Both the position numbers and the translations under genes were made by a program. Shown here one piece after another: positions 8,705 to 17,147 of a DNA stretch of 64,000 nucleotides. Under the pieces are notes generated by a model. The model saw only the letters and a program-made list of their open reading frames with translations, made no database searches and had not been told where the DNA came from. Origin of the DNA: VXOI01 sp965261945 (lineage in GTDB: Bacteria; Chloroflexota; Dehalococcoidia; Lucifugimonadales; UBA3495); contig CBDHEF010000002.1 of the NCBI GenBank assembly GCA_965261945.1, forward strand, positions 2,918,802 to 2,982,801, in the 5' to 3' direction. Each line of letters starts with the position of its first letter. Position 1 is the stretch's first letter.

Positions 8705-9061
8705 CTACTCTGCCCCGCCGCCGGATCGCAGTTCATCGCAGCGCTCCTGGTCGGTCTCGGCCAGTTCTGGCTGGTCGTTGAAGAGGTAGACCAGCGAGCG
8801 TTGCCCGTAGTAGAGGCCGTTGCTGGGGGCCAGCTCGATGGCGCGGGTCAAGTCGGAGATGGACTTCTCGTAGTCGCCAATCTCGTACCAGGAGCAGCCC
8901 CGGTTGTACCAGGCCTCGGCAAGACCGGAATCCAGGTCGAGGGCTTTCGTGAAGTCCTCGATAGCGCGGTGGTACACCCCGTTACGCCCGTAGCGGCTTC
9001 CCCGGTCCAGGAACCCAGCCGCGTCCGTAGGTTCCTCCGCGTGTCTGCGCTGTAACGCCAT
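8705..9061 (-). CDS. Small tetratricopeptide-repeat protein
   Basis: About 118 residues with at least two TPR units: GSRYGRNGVYHRAIEDFTKA, then WYNRGCSWYEIGDYEKSISD with TRAIELAP, and a third, weaker unit around YYGQRSLVYLF. It has no signal peptide or membrane segment. TPR proteins mediate protein contacts, and no partner is evident. The start at 9061 is preferred over 9067 because AGGG then sits six bases upstream. It is transcribed against the thiolase/DUF35 pair. Confidence 0.75.
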   Translation of the reverse strand: MALQRRHAEEPTDAAGFLDRGSRYGRNGVYHRAIEDFTKALDLDSGLAEAWYNRGCSWYEIGDYEKSISDLTRAIELAPSNGLYYGQRSLVYLFNDQPELAETDQERCDELRSGGGAE

Positions 9062-9234
9062 TTTCATCCCTGCCCGTGTTGATGCTCGGACTTCCCGTGC
9101 CTGATATCATTGAGATAGGGTAATATGAGTGAAAAACGCAAGCAACCCGTTGTCGATGTATGCAACGGATCCAGCAACACGGCAATACGCGTTGCTGTCT
9201 GGACTGGTTGTGAGGGGAGAGACAATCATCGGAT

Positions 9235-9687
9235 ATGAGCTTAAGCCAAGTTGAATATGACGCTATCATAAACGACGAAACTAAGGTCATTGCCGGAAAC
9301 ATCGAATGGGAAGGCAACCGGCACTCACCGGCACGGAAATTTAGAGTTGATATCGATTCCAGCGAAGGCTACCCTATACTTGTGGATGCTTGGTGTAATT
9401 TTGCTTCCGCTAAGCTGTCATTCTCTATCATCCACCGAAGCGTGGGCCGAATTTATGGCCTGGATTTGGGAGCTGACCATCAGAATCCAGACGGGACATT
9501 TGTGGGGGAGAAGCATAAGAACCACTGGGTGCCTGGTAGCCGAGACAAGTGGGCTTATGTTCCCGGCGACATTACCGAAACTTGGGAACATCCGGTCGAG
9601 GTGTGGAGGCAATTTTGCCATGAAGCCCGGATTAGCCACTATGGCGAAATGCAGGTTCCCGCTATTCAGGGAGCATTGATGCTGTGA
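9235..9687 (+). CDS. Hypothetical protein coupled to a DUF1828-like gene
   Basis: A 150-residue protein beginning MSLSQVEYDAIINDETKVI and containing NIEWEGNRHSPARKFRVDIDSSEGYPI. The pattern resembles the uncharacterised DUF6978-type proteins found beside DUF1828/DUF1829 genes, but I am not certain of the family. The last codons overlap the next gene by four bases (GTGA), so translation is coupled. GC content is lower than in the flanking housekeeping genes, which suits an accessory module. Confidence 0.55.
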   Translation: MSLSQVEYDAIINDETKVIAGNIEWEGNRHSPARKFRVDIDSSEGYPILVDAWCNFASAKLSFSIIHRSVGRIYGLDLGADHQNPDGTFVGEKHKNHWVPGSRDKWAYVPGDITETWEHPVEVWRQFCHEARISHYGEMQVPAIQGALML

Positions 9688-10463
9688 ATATAAACGAACT
9701 CTGCGCTTCCGTAGGGCAATCACTGCCCCCCCTCTTCGTTTGCACCCCTGCTCCGCAGGGAGGAGCGCGAGTAAGAACCCCCATGCTGTTTCCAGACGGG
9801 GGCGTAGTGGACGTATTCGTCCTGGAACAGGGAAGCGGTTACATTGTTACCGATCTTGGCGATACTATTGGATGGCTTGGAGTTCAGTCTGTCAGCCGAC
9901 AGCGTTCCCCCAAGCAGCAAATGCTGATTGAGGACGTCTGTCAAACGCTCCGCGTCGAACTATTCCATGATCAATTGGTGCTTCGCTCAGTGCAAAGGGC
10001 AACGATAGGTGAATCTGTGATGCGCTTGGCTCAAGCAGCCGTGCGAGTCTCTGATGTGTGGTTCACTTTTCGAAGCCAAACTCTTCAGTCAACGGCAGAT
10101 GAAGTGGATGAGTGGTTGCAAGAAAAACAGATCCCTTTCCAACGCCGCGTGACGAAACAGGGCCGCTCAGAACGGCCTTGGACTGTTGATTTTGAAACAC
10201 AAACCGATAATCGAACCTCTTTGGTATTTCTTCTGAGCACCGGCTCCCGAGGCGCTGTTCACAGGCTTACTGAACATGTTGTGACCGGTTGCATGGACTT
10301 AAGCCATTTGAGGGCAACTCAGACTGGCTTGGCATTTATCTCATTATTCGACGATACGCATGATGTGTGGCTGCCCGAGGACTTCAACTTGGTGAGAGAG
10401 ATCTCTGAAACTGCCCGGTGGTCTCGCCCGGATGAGTTTGAGATACTGCTAAGGGCGACATAA
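9684..10463 (+). CDS. DUF1828/DUF1829-type protein
   Basis: A 259-residue protein with a GTG start overlapping the preceding stop. The N-terminal part contains TPMLFPDGGVVDVFV and YIVTDLGDTIGWL, the signature of DUF1828. The C-terminal half (about residues 130-255) fits DUF1829. Family members occur on phage-like and accessory islands, often next to a small partner as here. Their biochemistry is not established. A toxin-antitoxin or phage-interference role would be inference from location only. Confidence 0.65.
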   Translation: MNINELCASVGQSLPPLFVCTPAPQGGARVRTPMLFPDGGVVDVFVLEQGSGYIVTDLGDTIGWLGVQSVSRQRSPKQQMLIEDVCQTLRVELFHDQLVLRSVQRATIGESVMRLAQAAVRVSDVWFTFRSQTLQSTADEVDEWLQEKQIPFQRRVTKQGRSERPWTVDFETQTDNRTSLVFLLSTGSRGAVHRLTEHVVTGCMDLSHLRATQTGLAFISLFDDTHDVWLPEDFNLVREISETARWSRPDEFEILLRAT

Positions 10464-10598
10464 CCCCATTTTAGAGGCCCAAGTTGAAATCGTGCGCCGA
10501 ACAGCTCCCTGAGAAATCTTCGGGAGAATACGTCGACTACCGCGATAATGAAAAGCGAAGAGAGTCCATCTCTGTGCAAGTCACCTACCACTCCACCC

Positions 10599-11390
10599 CT
10601 ACATCACCGAGCGCACCAGCCCGCCGTCCACCAGTATCGTCGTGCCGGTGATGTACGTTGACCGCTCCGAGGCCAGGAAGGCCACCAGGTTGGCCAGCTC
10701 CACAGGCTCGCCGACGCGACCCACGGCGGTGTCGGCTGCGCGCAGGGCCAGCGCCTCGTCCACGCTGATTCCCAGCTCGTTGGCGCGGGAGGTCACGTTG
10801 GACAGCATCCGCTCGCTGAGGATGGAGCCAGGGCAGACGTTGTTGACCAGGATGCCGTCTCGCCCCACCTCGTCGGCCAGGCTCTTGGAATAGGCCACCA
10901 CGCCCATGCGGGTCGCGCCCGACAGCGCCAGGTTGGGGATGGGATTGTAGACCGTGCTGGCGAGGATGTTGATGATGCGCCCGCCGCCGCGTTGCCGCAG
11001 GTGCGGTATCCCCTCGCGGCACATTCGCCCAAAGAAGATGAGCGACCGCTGCACCGCCGTCTCCCACTGTTCCTCGGTGGCGGTGGCGGAGCGGGCCAGG
11101 GGCGGCCCGCCGGAGTTGTTGACCAGCACGTCAATGCCGCCGAACTGCTCCAGCGCCGCCGAAATCAGGCCGGTAATGCTCTCCAGCCGGTCGAGGTCGG
11201 CGGGGTAGGCCAGCGCCTCGCCGCCGGTGGATTTCCGAATCTCGCTTGCTGCCTGTTCCAGGTCGGCCGCGGTGCGGCTGCAAATGACGACCTTCGCGCC
11301 CTCTTCGGCCAGCGCCTGGGCGCAGGCCCGCCCCAGCCCCTTGCTGGCCCCGCCGATGATTGCCACCTTGTCCTTCAACCCCAAGTCCAT
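10599..11390 (-). CDS. SDR-family oxidoreductase with altered catalytic residues
   Basis: A 263-residue short-chain dehydrogenase. The cofactor motif is GGASKGLG (about residues 13-20), with NNSGG at about 90 and the C-terminal VDGG. The catalytic Ser is present (ILAST), but the segment where YxxxK is expected reads NLALSGATRMGVV, so Tyr and Lys appear replaced by Ser and Arg. It belongs to the FabG-like SDR group whose members often carry such changes. Reductase activity is therefore uncertain. A TATAAT lies about 60 bases upstream of the start. Confidence 0.8.
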   Translation of the reverse strand: MDLGLKDKVAIIGGASKGLGRACAQALAEEGAKVVICSRTAADLEQAASEIRKSTGGEALAYPADLDRLESITGLISAALEQFGGIDVLVNNSGGPPLARSATATEEQWETAVQRSLIFFGRMCREGIPHLRQRGGGRIINILASTVYNPIPNLALSGATRMGVVAYSKSLADEVGRDGILVNNVCPGSILSERMLSNVTSRANELGISVDEALALRAADTAVGRVGEPVELANLVAFLASERSTYITGTTILVDGGLVRSVM

Positions 11391-11449
11391 ACCAACATCC
11401 TCATCCCGCCCCTAACCCCGGGGGGCGGCCGCTCGACTGAACCCCGCCG

Positions 11450-11455
11450 ATTATA
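11450..11455 (-). promoter_or_regulatory. Putative -10 box for the SDR gene
   Basis: TATAAT on the minus strand about 60 bases before the SDR ATG, in the gap to the divergent IMPase gene. No convincing -35 box was seen. Confidence 0.35.
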
Positions 11456-11535
11456 CCAGCCCGCTCCAACCGCTGACAGCCGCCCGTTGACCGCCCGCCG
11501 GGGCTGCTCTACCCTTGCCCCACGCCGCCGGAATC

Positions 11536-12561
11536 ATGGCCAGAGCGCCCACAAGAATAGGCGGTGTGGTTGGTGAGCTAATCGTGCAGCCTCTTGAAGA
11601 AGCGCATATCCTCGAAATAGAACGCCACGCCGTAGAAATCGCCCGCGGCGCCGGAGAAATCTTGGCGGGACACTTCGGGCGCCGCATCGAAGTGGAGTTC
11701 AAGGACGACCAGCAGCGAGACCCGGTGACCGCCGCCGACAAGCAAACGCAGGCGTACCTTACCGAAGAGATCATGCGCCGTTTCCCGGAACACGGCATCT
11801 TGGGCGAGGAGGCTACCGAGGAAGAGAAGCAGTCCGAAGAACTGGCCCGCGACATTCTCTGGGTGCTGGACCCTCTCGACGGCACCACTAACTTTCTCAA
11901 CGGTCTGCCCGTCTTCGCCTCTTCCATCGGGGTGCTGCATCGGGGTCGGCCGGTCGCGGCGGCCCTGTATGTTCCTTGGCCCAATGCAGGCGGCGGCTTT
12001 GTGCTCCATTGCCGCCGGGGTGGAGGCGCCAAAATCGCATCGCTGGTTGCGGGCGCGGGGGCCGACGATGAGCCAGTGAAGGTGCTGGAAACCGAGCAGC
12101 CCATCCCCAACCGGCTGATTGGCCTGCCCGGCTACTTCGGCGTCGCCAACCGCTTCACCGGCGGGCTGGCAGATAAGGCCGGCGAGCCGCGCACCACCGG
12201 CAGCATCGCCTACGAGCTGGCGATGACGGCCCGAGGGGTGATGCAGTACGCCATCTTCGGAGCGCCGCGGATGTGGGACATGGCCGCCGGCGCGCTGGCG
12301 GTGCAGGAGGCCGGTGGCACGGTGATGACCCGCTTCCGAGGCGAGCGCCATTGGCGCCCGATCGAGAGTTTCGTTCCGACTTGGGAGCAGAAAACGCCTA
12401 CCATGAAGGAACTGAGAGCCTGGGTTGCACCGCTGGTAGCCGGCAATAACCACCTGGCCCCGCTGATAGCCAACAACGTCCGCCGAAGGTTCAGCCTGAA
12501 GGCCAGGCTGCGGCCCCTGGCGCGGGCGCTCCGGCGGAAGAGCGGGCAGTCGCGGGGGTGA
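11536..12561 (+). CDS. Inositol monophosphatase-family phosphatase
   Basis: About 341 residues with the three metal-binding motifs of the IMPase/FBPase superfamily: GEEAT (about residue 91), DPLDGTTNF (about 112-120) and WDMAAGALAVQEAGG (about 246). This Li-sensitive Mg-phosphatase family covers inositol-1-phosphate, fructose-1,6-bisphosphate, histidinol-phosphate and PAP substrates, which cannot be separated here. A C-terminal extension of about 60 basic residues (RRRFSLKARLRPLARALRR) is unusual and might bind membrane or nucleic acid. The start is ATG 11536. An earlier TTG at 11515 and a later GTG at 11584 are alternatives. Confidence 0.85.
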   Translation: MARAPTRIGGVVGELIVQPLEEAHILEIERHAVEIARGAGEILAGHFGRRIEVEFKDDQQRDPVTAADKQTQAYLTEEIMRRFPEHGILGEEATEEEKQSEELARDILWVLDPLDGTTNFLNGLPVFASSIGVLHRGRPVAAALYVPWPNAGGGFVLHCRRGGGAKIASLVAGAGADDEPVKVLETEQPIPNRLIGLPGYFGVANRFTGGLADKAGEPRTTGSIAYELAMTARGVMQYAIFGAPRMWDMAAGALAVQEAGGTVMTRFRGERHWRPIESFVPTWEQKTPTMKELRAWVAPLVAGNNHLAPLIANNVRRRFSLKARLRPLARALRRKSGQSRG

Positions 12562-12586
12562 CTCAACTGCCGATCAGCCAGCGAGG

Positions 12587-13336
12587 TTAGTCAGGAACCA
12601 GCGGCCGGTAGTCCTCTCCCGTCATCGGTTCGTGGTCGCCCAGATTGCCGGACATCTCGATCAGCACCCGCTGCTCCGAAGGGACCGGCATCGGGTTTAC
12701 CTGCACCACCCGCGCTTGGCATGAGCCAAGCGGCCCCGCCAGCGCCACCGACAGGTCATGCGCCAAGTAGCGCGGCGCCCAGCCGATCATGTGATAGTCG
12801 GTGGTCTGAATCTGCACCGCCTTCTCGCCCAGCGGGTTGGTAAGTTCCAGCGCCAGGTAAAGCTCCTCATCCGCCGCCAGACAACCCAGCCGCTCTTGCG
12901 CCGGTTTGCTGACGTGCTTCCCGCCGTGGAGGAAGAAGCGGCAAGTGAAACTGCCGTCGGCTTTCTTGGCGAGTTGCGGGAATACTTCGTAAGCATCCGT
13001 AAGCAAGTAACCGCCGCTTATCGCCAGCATATCAATTGGGTCGCTATCTTCAGCCAAGGCGAGGGAGTGCAGGTAGTCCTTAAAGTCCGGGCGGCTTGGC
13101 CACATTACCCGGTTTCTGAACATGGTAAATAGTTTTGGCGACTGATAGTCTACATCCATCTGTGGGAAGGTCATGAGCGACGGGAATCCGACTTCTTTCT
13201 TCGCCCGCTGTGCCCCGCTGGTGTAACGAAATCGGTATTTTTCACTCTCGACGTTGGCGTCTAGCCTGCCTATGGGGAACCATTGGCGGCTGACTCCCTT
13301 GTCCTGCCAAGCTAGAAAAAGCGTTTTCTCACCCAT
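12587..13336 (-). CDS. HIRAN-domain protein with a HipA-N-like front half
   Basis: A 249-residue protein. The first half, FLAWQDKGVSRQWFPIGRL then FRYTSGA, resembles the N-terminal subdomain of HipA kinases. The second half, LTNPLGEKAVQIQTTDYHMIG followed by WAPRYLA, matches the HIRAN pattern (Np..naI.v....iGy.Pr.la), a domain linked to DNA-end recognition and fused to nucleases and helicases. Its start overlaps the end of the kinase gene by eight bases, so the pair is coupled. Together they look like a HipA split into a kinase and a regulatory subunit carrying HIRAN. Confidence 0.65.
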   Translation of the reverse strand: MGEKTLFLAWQDKGVSRQWFPIGRLDANVESEKYRFRYTSGAQRAKKEVGFPSLMTFPQMDVDYQSPKLFTMFRNRVMWPSRPDFKDYLHSLALAEDSDPIDMLAISGGYLLTDAYEVFPQLAKKADGSFTCRFFLHGGKHVSKPAQERLGCLAADEELYLALELTNPLGEKAVQIQTTDYHMIGWAPRYLAHDLSVALAGPLGSCQARVVQVNPMPVPSEQRVLIEMSGNLGDHEPMTGEDYRPLVPD

Positions 13337-14228
13337 TAAGCGCCTCCTGTAATCTGTCGCAACTGTAGAACATCAAGCCAATGGCAAACGCCCTGGCTGC
13401 TGGTGTCATCCAGTTATCCGGCACAGAACTTACGATTTGGCTTAAATTTGATTTGTCTAAAGCATCCAGTTTTGCAAGGGATTGACGGAATAGCTCGCGG
13501 TATTCTGGAGTCGCGGTACGGACTAACTGCAACGGGCTGGGGCGGCGCCTGCGGGAAATTGCCCGGTAGATTTGCCCACGTCCTCTTTCCACATAGTTCC
13601 CAACATTATCTGAGGCCAGTAATTCTTCCCTTCTCACGTCCGAAAGTTCACACCCCAAGGATGAGCCGTGGTCGTAAGACGGTGATAGAGACTCCACGCG
13701 ACGGGAAATGTCTTGGCTTCGCAGTATTCCCCAGTTCTCGGAATGCCTGTCTGTATTTCCGATCACCGCATCCAGTACCAGATACCCGGCAAACTGGCAT
13801 TTAGCTTCGAGGGAACTCTCAGCGGATTCAAATGTTCTGTCCAGGGCCAGCCACATATTTTCCAAAGTATGATCAGCCAAGTGGAAATTTAATTCCCTGG
13901 TGTCTCCAGGTGAAATTTTACTTTCCAGAACCTCATTGCCGGGAATTAAATCGTAATTGTTGGGGACAATGTTCTCGGCGGCAGCCCCGTGCGTTCCGTC
14001 AAAGACAGCCAACTCCACCCGTGCGCAGGGAATTCCCAGAAGACCGGCCACTTCTGCCGCCACCTTTTCTGCCCAATGCTCGCCGGTTGTTTCTCTCGGG
14101 AACTTAAACAGCCAGGCGGGAGTGTTTCCGTCTGGCTGCTGATACCAAAACTTGGCCTTGCCGCCCCTTTTTTCTGTATCGGAAATCCACTCCGGCAGTA
14201 CCTCAATGACAGGGCAGTATGCAGCCAC
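13329..14228 (-). CDS. HipA-like kinase
   Basis: A 299-residue protein-kinase-like protein. The catalytic loop GNTDRHSENWG (about residues 155-165) and the metal-binding SYDHGSSLG (about 184) match HipA/CtkA-type kinases. An upstream AWLFKFPRE supplies the ATP-binding lysine. HipA family members phosphorylate tRNA synthetases or other targets and act as toxins. The next gene is a HIRAN protein overlapping by eight bases, and no HTH HipB-like antitoxin gene is adjacent. GC is lower than in neighbouring genes, consistent with an accessory module. Confidence 0.75.
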   Translation of the reverse strand: MAAYCPVIEVLPEWISDTEKRGGKAKFWYQQPDGNTPAWLFKFPRETTGEHWAEKVAAEVAGLLGIPCARVELAVFDGTHGAAAENIVPNNYDLIPGNEVLESKISPGDTRELNFHLADHTLENMWLALDRTFESAESSLEAKCQFAGYLVLDAVIGNTDRHSENWGILRSQDISRRVESLSPSYDHGSSLGCELSDVRREELLASDNVGNYVERGRGQIYRAISRRRRPSPLQLVRTATPEYRELFRQSLAKLDALDKSNLSQIVSSVPDNWMTPAARAFAIGLMFYSCDRLQEALNG

Positions 14229-14270
14229 GAAACGGAGACCTCCGACGTATTGTGGGTGCGCGTCTGCCCA

Positions 14271-14627
14271 TCACCTGCCCAGCGCATTGACCGGCGCCAG
14301 TGTTTCCGCAAGAGGGTCTATGCCCAGACCCAGTATCTCCAGCGTGGTTGCCCCCACCAGCGGCATCGTGTCGTCTGGAGCAAACATTACCGGGACGGTC
14401 TTCTCGCGGCCCTCGATTCGCACACGTGTCTCGCCCAGCGGGTATTCGACAATACGATTGTCAGCCGACTCGAAGCTGCGGGTTGTCTCGCGCTCTATCC
14501 CAAGCTCGTCCAGCAAGCTCTCCGGCAATGACGAGTAGCTTGAGCCAGTGTCCACCAGCGCGTCTATATTGGCATACCGCTCCCGGAAGCGGTCGGCTAC
14601 CTGAATTGTGACGTAAAATGTTCCCAT
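14271..14627 (-). CDS. Retropepsin-like aspartyl protease family protein
   Basis: About 118 residues beginning MGTFYVTIQV, the usual opening of this small single-domain family. The catalytic motif ALVDTGSSYSSLP is at about residues 23-35, and PLVGATTLEILG near residue 95 matches the second conserved block. Such proteins are thought to dimerise like retroviral proteases, but their bacterial role is unknown. An ATG six codons upstream is in frame, but AAAGGG before ATG 14627 and family similarity favour this start. It follows the amidohydrolase stop closely. Confidence 0.75.
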   Translation of the reverse strand: MGTFYVTIQVADRFRERYANIDALVDTGSSYSSLPESLLDELGIERETTRSFESADNRIVEYPLGETRVRIEGREKTVPVMFAPDDTMPLVGATTLEILGLGIDPLAETLAPVNALGR

Positions 14628-14648
14628 TGGAGTTTTCCCTTTCATTGG

Positions 14649-15824
14649 CTACGCCGAATCCGGCGTCCAGCCCCAGGGGCGCGGGCCCCAAGCCGCCTCG
14701 AACACCTGGCCCTTTTTGATCGACATCACCGGCGTCACTGCCTTGTCCGACTTGCGGGAGTCGCCCAGCACGTCGTAGACCACCCAGTCTCCCTCCTGGA
14801 TGTCGAGGATGGACAGATCGGCCTGCTTGCCCGTGTGCAGCGTGCCGAGGCGGTCTTCCACGCCGACGGCCTTGGCCGGGTTCTCGGTGCACATGGTTAC
14901 CACCTGGTCGAAGGTGAAGCCCATGGCCAGGAAGCGGGTCATCATCTCGGTCATGCTGTGGACGGTGCGGGCGCGCCCGGGGACGGTCAGGTCGGTGCTG
15001 ATGCAGTGGGGCAGCACGCCCTGGTCAATCACCCGCTCGCCCACGGCGAAGCTGAAGTTCATCCGCCCGTGGGCCGTGTCCAGCCACACGCCGCGCTCGT
15101 GGGCTTCGCGCGCCTCCGGCACCAGCTTGCCGTCGGCGTCCAGCACCCCGCCGGGGTTGGCCGTGAAGTAGTGGGTTACGATGTCGCCCTCTTCCAGTAT
15201 TGGCAGCAGTTCGCGGATGACGTTGGCGTCGTAGCGCTTTTCGGTGTCGCCGATATGCACCATCAGCCGGACGCCGGCCTCCTTGGCGGCCCGCTTGGCC
15301 ATCCGGGGCATCTCCATGCCCATTATCTCCAGAGCGGGAGACACCATCCGCGCCTTGACCCCGGAGATTATGCCCTTGTTGGCGTTGATGGTCTCGACGG
15401 TGTGGTCGAGGTCTATGCTGGACGGGCTGAAAATGTCGGGCGTGGTGGCCAGTCCGGTGCGGCAGATGTGAAGGAAGCAGATGATTTCCGTGTCGCTGTT
15501 GGGCAGGATGTGGCGCGGGAACCCGCCGAAGGTGTCGCAACCGGAGCTGCCGGCGTCCACCATCGTGGTCACCCCGGCCCGGACGCCGCCGATGTTGGGG
15601 TCCACCCCGTTGGCGTTGACACCGGCGAAGACGTGGGTGTGCAGGTCAATCAGGCCGGGCGTCACCACCTTGCCCTTCACCTCCACCACCTGCGCGGCGT
15701 CTGCGGCGTCGATGTCGGGGGCGACGCGGGCGATCTTGCCATCCTCGATGGCTACGTCGTTGACGCCGTGAATGCCCTGGGATGGGTCAACCACCGTTCC
15801 GCCCTTAATCAGCAGGTCATACAT
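14649..15824 (-). CDS. Amidohydrolase/deacetylase-family metallohydrolase
   Basis: About 391 residues starting MYDLLIKGGTVVDPSQG, with AAGGAGC upstream. The metal-binding motif GLIDLHTHVF (about residues 55-64), a candidate bridging-lysine region SGVKARM, MVHIGDT and ISTDLTVPG follow the dihydroorotase-like amidohydrolase layout. The DAGSSG and TMCTENPAKAVG blocks match the EF_0837/AHA_3915-type putative deacetylases. The substrate is probably a cyclic amide or N-acetylated compound but cannot be read from the sequence. Confidence 0.85.
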   Translation of the reverse strand: MYDLLIKGGTVVDPSQGIHGVNDVAIEDGKIARVAPDIDAADAAQVVEVKGKVVTPGLIDLHTHVFAGVNANGVDPNIGGVRAGVTTMVDAGSSGCDTFGGFPRHILPNSDTEIICFLHICRTGLATTPDIFSPSSIDLDHTVETINANKGIISGVKARMVSPALEIMGMEMPRMAKRAAKEAGVRLMVHIGDTEKRYDANVIRELLPILEEGDIVTHYFTANPGGVLDADGKLVPEAREAHERGVWLDTAHGRMNFSFAVGERVIDQGVLPHCISTDLTVPGRARTVHSMTEMMTRFLAMGFTFDQVVTMCTENPAKAVGVEDRLGTLHTGKQADLSILDIQEGDWVVYDVLGDSRKSDKAVTPVMSIKKGQVFEAAWGPRPWGWTPDSA

Positions 15825-15883
15825 CGTCTGCTCGCTCCTTGTGCGCGTGAACGCAGCGCTAAATCGGGGCTGGTGCGCCAATC

Positions 15884-15936
15884 GCTCATCCTGAGCCTGC
15901 TAGTCGCTCATCCTGAGCCTGTCGAAGGATGGGCGG
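15884..15936. repeat. Interspersed repeat, family C
   Basis: Two tandem partial copies of CTCATCCTGAGCCTG, the second extended by TCGAAGGATGGGCGG, lie between prs and the amidohydrolase gene. CTCATCCTGAGC...GGATG has internal complementarity and is a common intergenic repeat type in bacteria. Confidence 0.55.
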
Positions 15937-15941
15937 TTAGC

Positions 15942-16895
15942 CTAGTTGTTGAACATTTCGCCGACGGATTGGCCCTTGTGGATGCGAAACATTGCCTCTC
16001 CCAAGAGAGGGGCCACCGACAGCACGGTGAACTTGCCGTTGCGCTTCTCAGGGCTGATGGGGATGGTGTCGGTGACCACCACTTCGGTGAAGGCGCTCTG
16101 GGCCATGGTCTGGTGCGCGTTGCGGGACAGCACGGGGTGGGAAGCGCAGCAGTACACCTGCTTGACGCCGTGGTCCAGTAGGGCCTCCGCTGCGTTGGCC
16201 ACCGTGCCGCCGGTGTCTATTTCATCGTCGAAGGTCAGCGCCACTTTGCCCTCAACGTCGCCGATGACGTTCATCAGCTCCGAGAGCCCGCTGTTGTCGG
16301 TGCGCCGCTTTTCGATGATGGCCAAGGGGGCTGACAGCCGTTCCGCCACGTCGCGGGCCTTCTTGCTGATGCCGATGTCCACCGCCACCACCACGAGGTC
16401 GTCGATGCCCTTGTCAGCGAAGTACTGGGTCAGTATTGGCACCGCGGTCAACTCGTCCACCGGCATATTGAAGAAACCCTGAATCTGACCTGCATGAAGG
16501 TCCACGGTGAGCACCCGGTCGGCGCCGGCGGCGGTGAGCAGGTCGGCCACCAAGCGGGCCGTGATGGGCACCCGCGGCTGGTCTTTCTTGTCGGTGCGCC
16601 CGTAGCCGTAGTAGGGCATTACGGCGGTGATGCGACCCGCGGACGCCCGCTTGCAGGCGTCGATCATGATCAGCAGTTCCATCAGATGGTCGTTGACCGG
16701 GGCGCAGGTGGGCTGGACGATGAAGACGTCGCGCTGGCGGACGTTTTCCAGGATACGCACGAAGGTGTTGTCGTTGGCGAACTTGAACACCTCGGCTTGC
16801 CCTACCGGGATGCTCAGGTAGTCGCAAACAGACTGGGTCAGCTCCGGATGGGCATTGCCGGAGAACACCACCATCTCGTCGTGAATACTGACCAT
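15942..16895 (-). CDS. prs: Ribose-phosphate pyrophosphokinase
   Basis: A 317-residue PRPP synthetase. It transfers pyrophosphate from ATP to ribose-5-phosphate for nucleotide, His and Trp synthesis. Visible motifs are MVVFSGNAHPEL at the N terminus, ANDNTFVRI, the catalytic VMPYYGYGRTDKKD region, VDLHAGQIQGFF (flexible loop) and the PRPP-binding FDDEIDTGGT. I chose ATG 16895 because AGGAGG lies eight to thirteen bases upstream. A longer frame to 17090 is only a low-complexity extension. A TATAAT is about 100 bases upstream. Confidence 0.95.
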   Translation of the reverse strand: MVSIHDEMVVFSGNAHPELTQSVCDYLSIPVGQAEVFKFANDNTFVRILENVRQRDVFIVQPTCAPVNDHLMELLIMIDACKRASAGRITAVMPYYGYGRTDKKDQPRVPITARLVADLLTAAGADRVLTVDLHAGQIQGFFNMPVDELTAVPILTQYFADKGIDDLVVVAVDIGISKKARDVAERLSAPLAIIEKRRTDNSGLSELMNVIGDVEGKVALTFDDEIDTGGTVANAAEALLDHGVKQVYCCASHPVLSRNAHQTMAQSAFTEVVVTDTIPISPEKRNGKFTVLSVAPLLGEAMFRIHKGQSVGEMFNN

Positions 16896-16995
16896 CTCCG
16901 CCTCCTGCCACGCGGGGATTGCTGAATTCGGATGCCTTTTTCGTGGGATGACGGCCCACGGAAAACGGCCCAGAAGGGGGGGCAAGCGCCGACGG

Positions 16996-17001
16996 ATTAT
17001 A
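16996..17001 (-). promoter_or_regulatory. Putative -10 box for prs
   Basis: TATAAT on the minus strand about 100 bases upstream of the prs ATG. The gap of about 250 bases to the divergent Fic gene is otherwise empty. Confidence 0.35.
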
Positions 17002-17133
17002 GCACAGGGCCGCCGTGTCTTGCGGACAACAGCATTCTCCCAGGTTGCCCCGATTCCTCTCGTGAGAGTTGGCGGCAAACTCAAAACCAAAGGAAAATAG
17101 AGCAGTTAGCAGGGAAATGTAATGAATATGAGC

Positions 17134-17139
17134 TATAAT
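17134..17139 (+). promoter_or_regulatory. Putative -10 box placing the Fic start near the transcript 5' end
   Basis: TATAAT ends nine bases before the ATG at 17148. With a normal distance to the transcription start, the Fic mRNA would be leaderless or nearly so, which agrees with the absence of a ribosome-binding site. No strong -35 box was seen. Confidence 0.4.
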
Positions 17140-17147
17140 CATTGCAA

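Noticed and set aside
14835..16181. 448-codon plus-strand frame over the amidohydrolase and prs genes
   Set aside because: It crosses two genes with clear motifs on the other strand and has no domain of its own.
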